A stretch of DNA of 64,000 nucleotides from Hymenolepis diminuta (lineage: Eukaryota; Platyhelminthes; Cestoda; Cyclophyllidea; Hymenolepididae), in NCBI GenBank assembly GCA_900708905.1, contig CAADRB010000004.1, forward strand, positions 4,567,257 through 4,631,256. Reading direction: 5' to 3'. How positions within the stretch are numbered: the stretch's first letter is position 1; each line of letters starts with the position of its first letter. The position numbers were made by a program, and so were the translations under genes. The notes beneath the pieces were generated by a model that saw nothing but the letters and a program-made list of their open reading frames with translations, ran no database searches and had not been told where the DNA came from. Positions 63,892 through 64,000 of the stretch are shown in pieces.

Positions 63892-64000
63892 CTACAAATG
63901 ATAAATGGGTTAGTAACGATTTTGATTCACAATAAATGCACTCCTATAAACCACACGAATATCTCTTTCAAATAATCACATTTGGAAATCTGATAGCCAA

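Noticed and set aside
1..64000. CRISPR array, bacterial operon or phage module
   Set aside because: Spliced animal-type genes and the absence of dense open frames make the window eukaryotic; no regularly spaced repeats were seen.

Overview
The window is AT-rich eukaryotic genomic DNA with long introns and sparse coding sequence. The best guess is a parasitic flatworm, tapeworm more likely than fluke. Three observations support this: several paralogous LC8-type dynein light chain genes (a family expanded in flatworm tegument), a decayed Ty3/Gypsy retrotransposon with a tRNA-Trp-like primer site elsewhere (the CsRn1 type known from flukes), and a mix of tiny introns (32-83 bp) and multi-kilobase ones. 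No search could be run, so the species is not assigned.

Layout. 1-8.4 kb: two two-exon dynein light chain genes on the minus strand (1743-2089 and a degenerate one at 6183-6585), a gag-protease retrotransposon remnant (about 3860-5700), and a light-chain pseudogene on the plus strand (8183-8359). 8.4-17.6 kb: no recognisable gene; it holds one copy of a dispersed repeat (12662-12812) and a pair of almost identical 315-bp inverted repeats (15149-15463 and 16666-16980) around a 1.2-kb core. 17643-34958, plus strand: an 11-exon gene for a compact MAP1/Futsch-family microtubule-associated protein of 902 residues. I joined the exons by hand, and every splice phase agrees. 35.7-36.2 kb: a diverged third copy of the inverted-repeat sequence next to a second copy of the 12.7-kb repeat. 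37678-39321, plus strand: a six-exon gene for a 259-residue protein that I read as an HAUS8/HICE1-like augmin subunit (moderate confidence). 39679-40109, minus strand: an intact LC8 dynein light chain. 43915-44062: a frameshifted light-chain relic. 40-60 kb: mostly repeat-derived non-coding DNA with LTR remnants at 49.2 and 53.1 kb and a diverged C-rich repeat pair. 60548-63891, minus strand: five joined exons of a Gln/Pro-rich protein whose 5' end lies outside the window.

Functionally, the two best-supported single-copy genes and all the small genes concern microtubules or their motor (MAP1, probable augmin subunit, dynein light chains). They lie on both strands with separate signals, so this looks like neighbourhood rather than an operon. 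The clearest structural oddity is the near-perfect inverted repeat pair. The clearest gene-level results are the reconstructed short MAP1 and the decay series of light chains that share one intron position.
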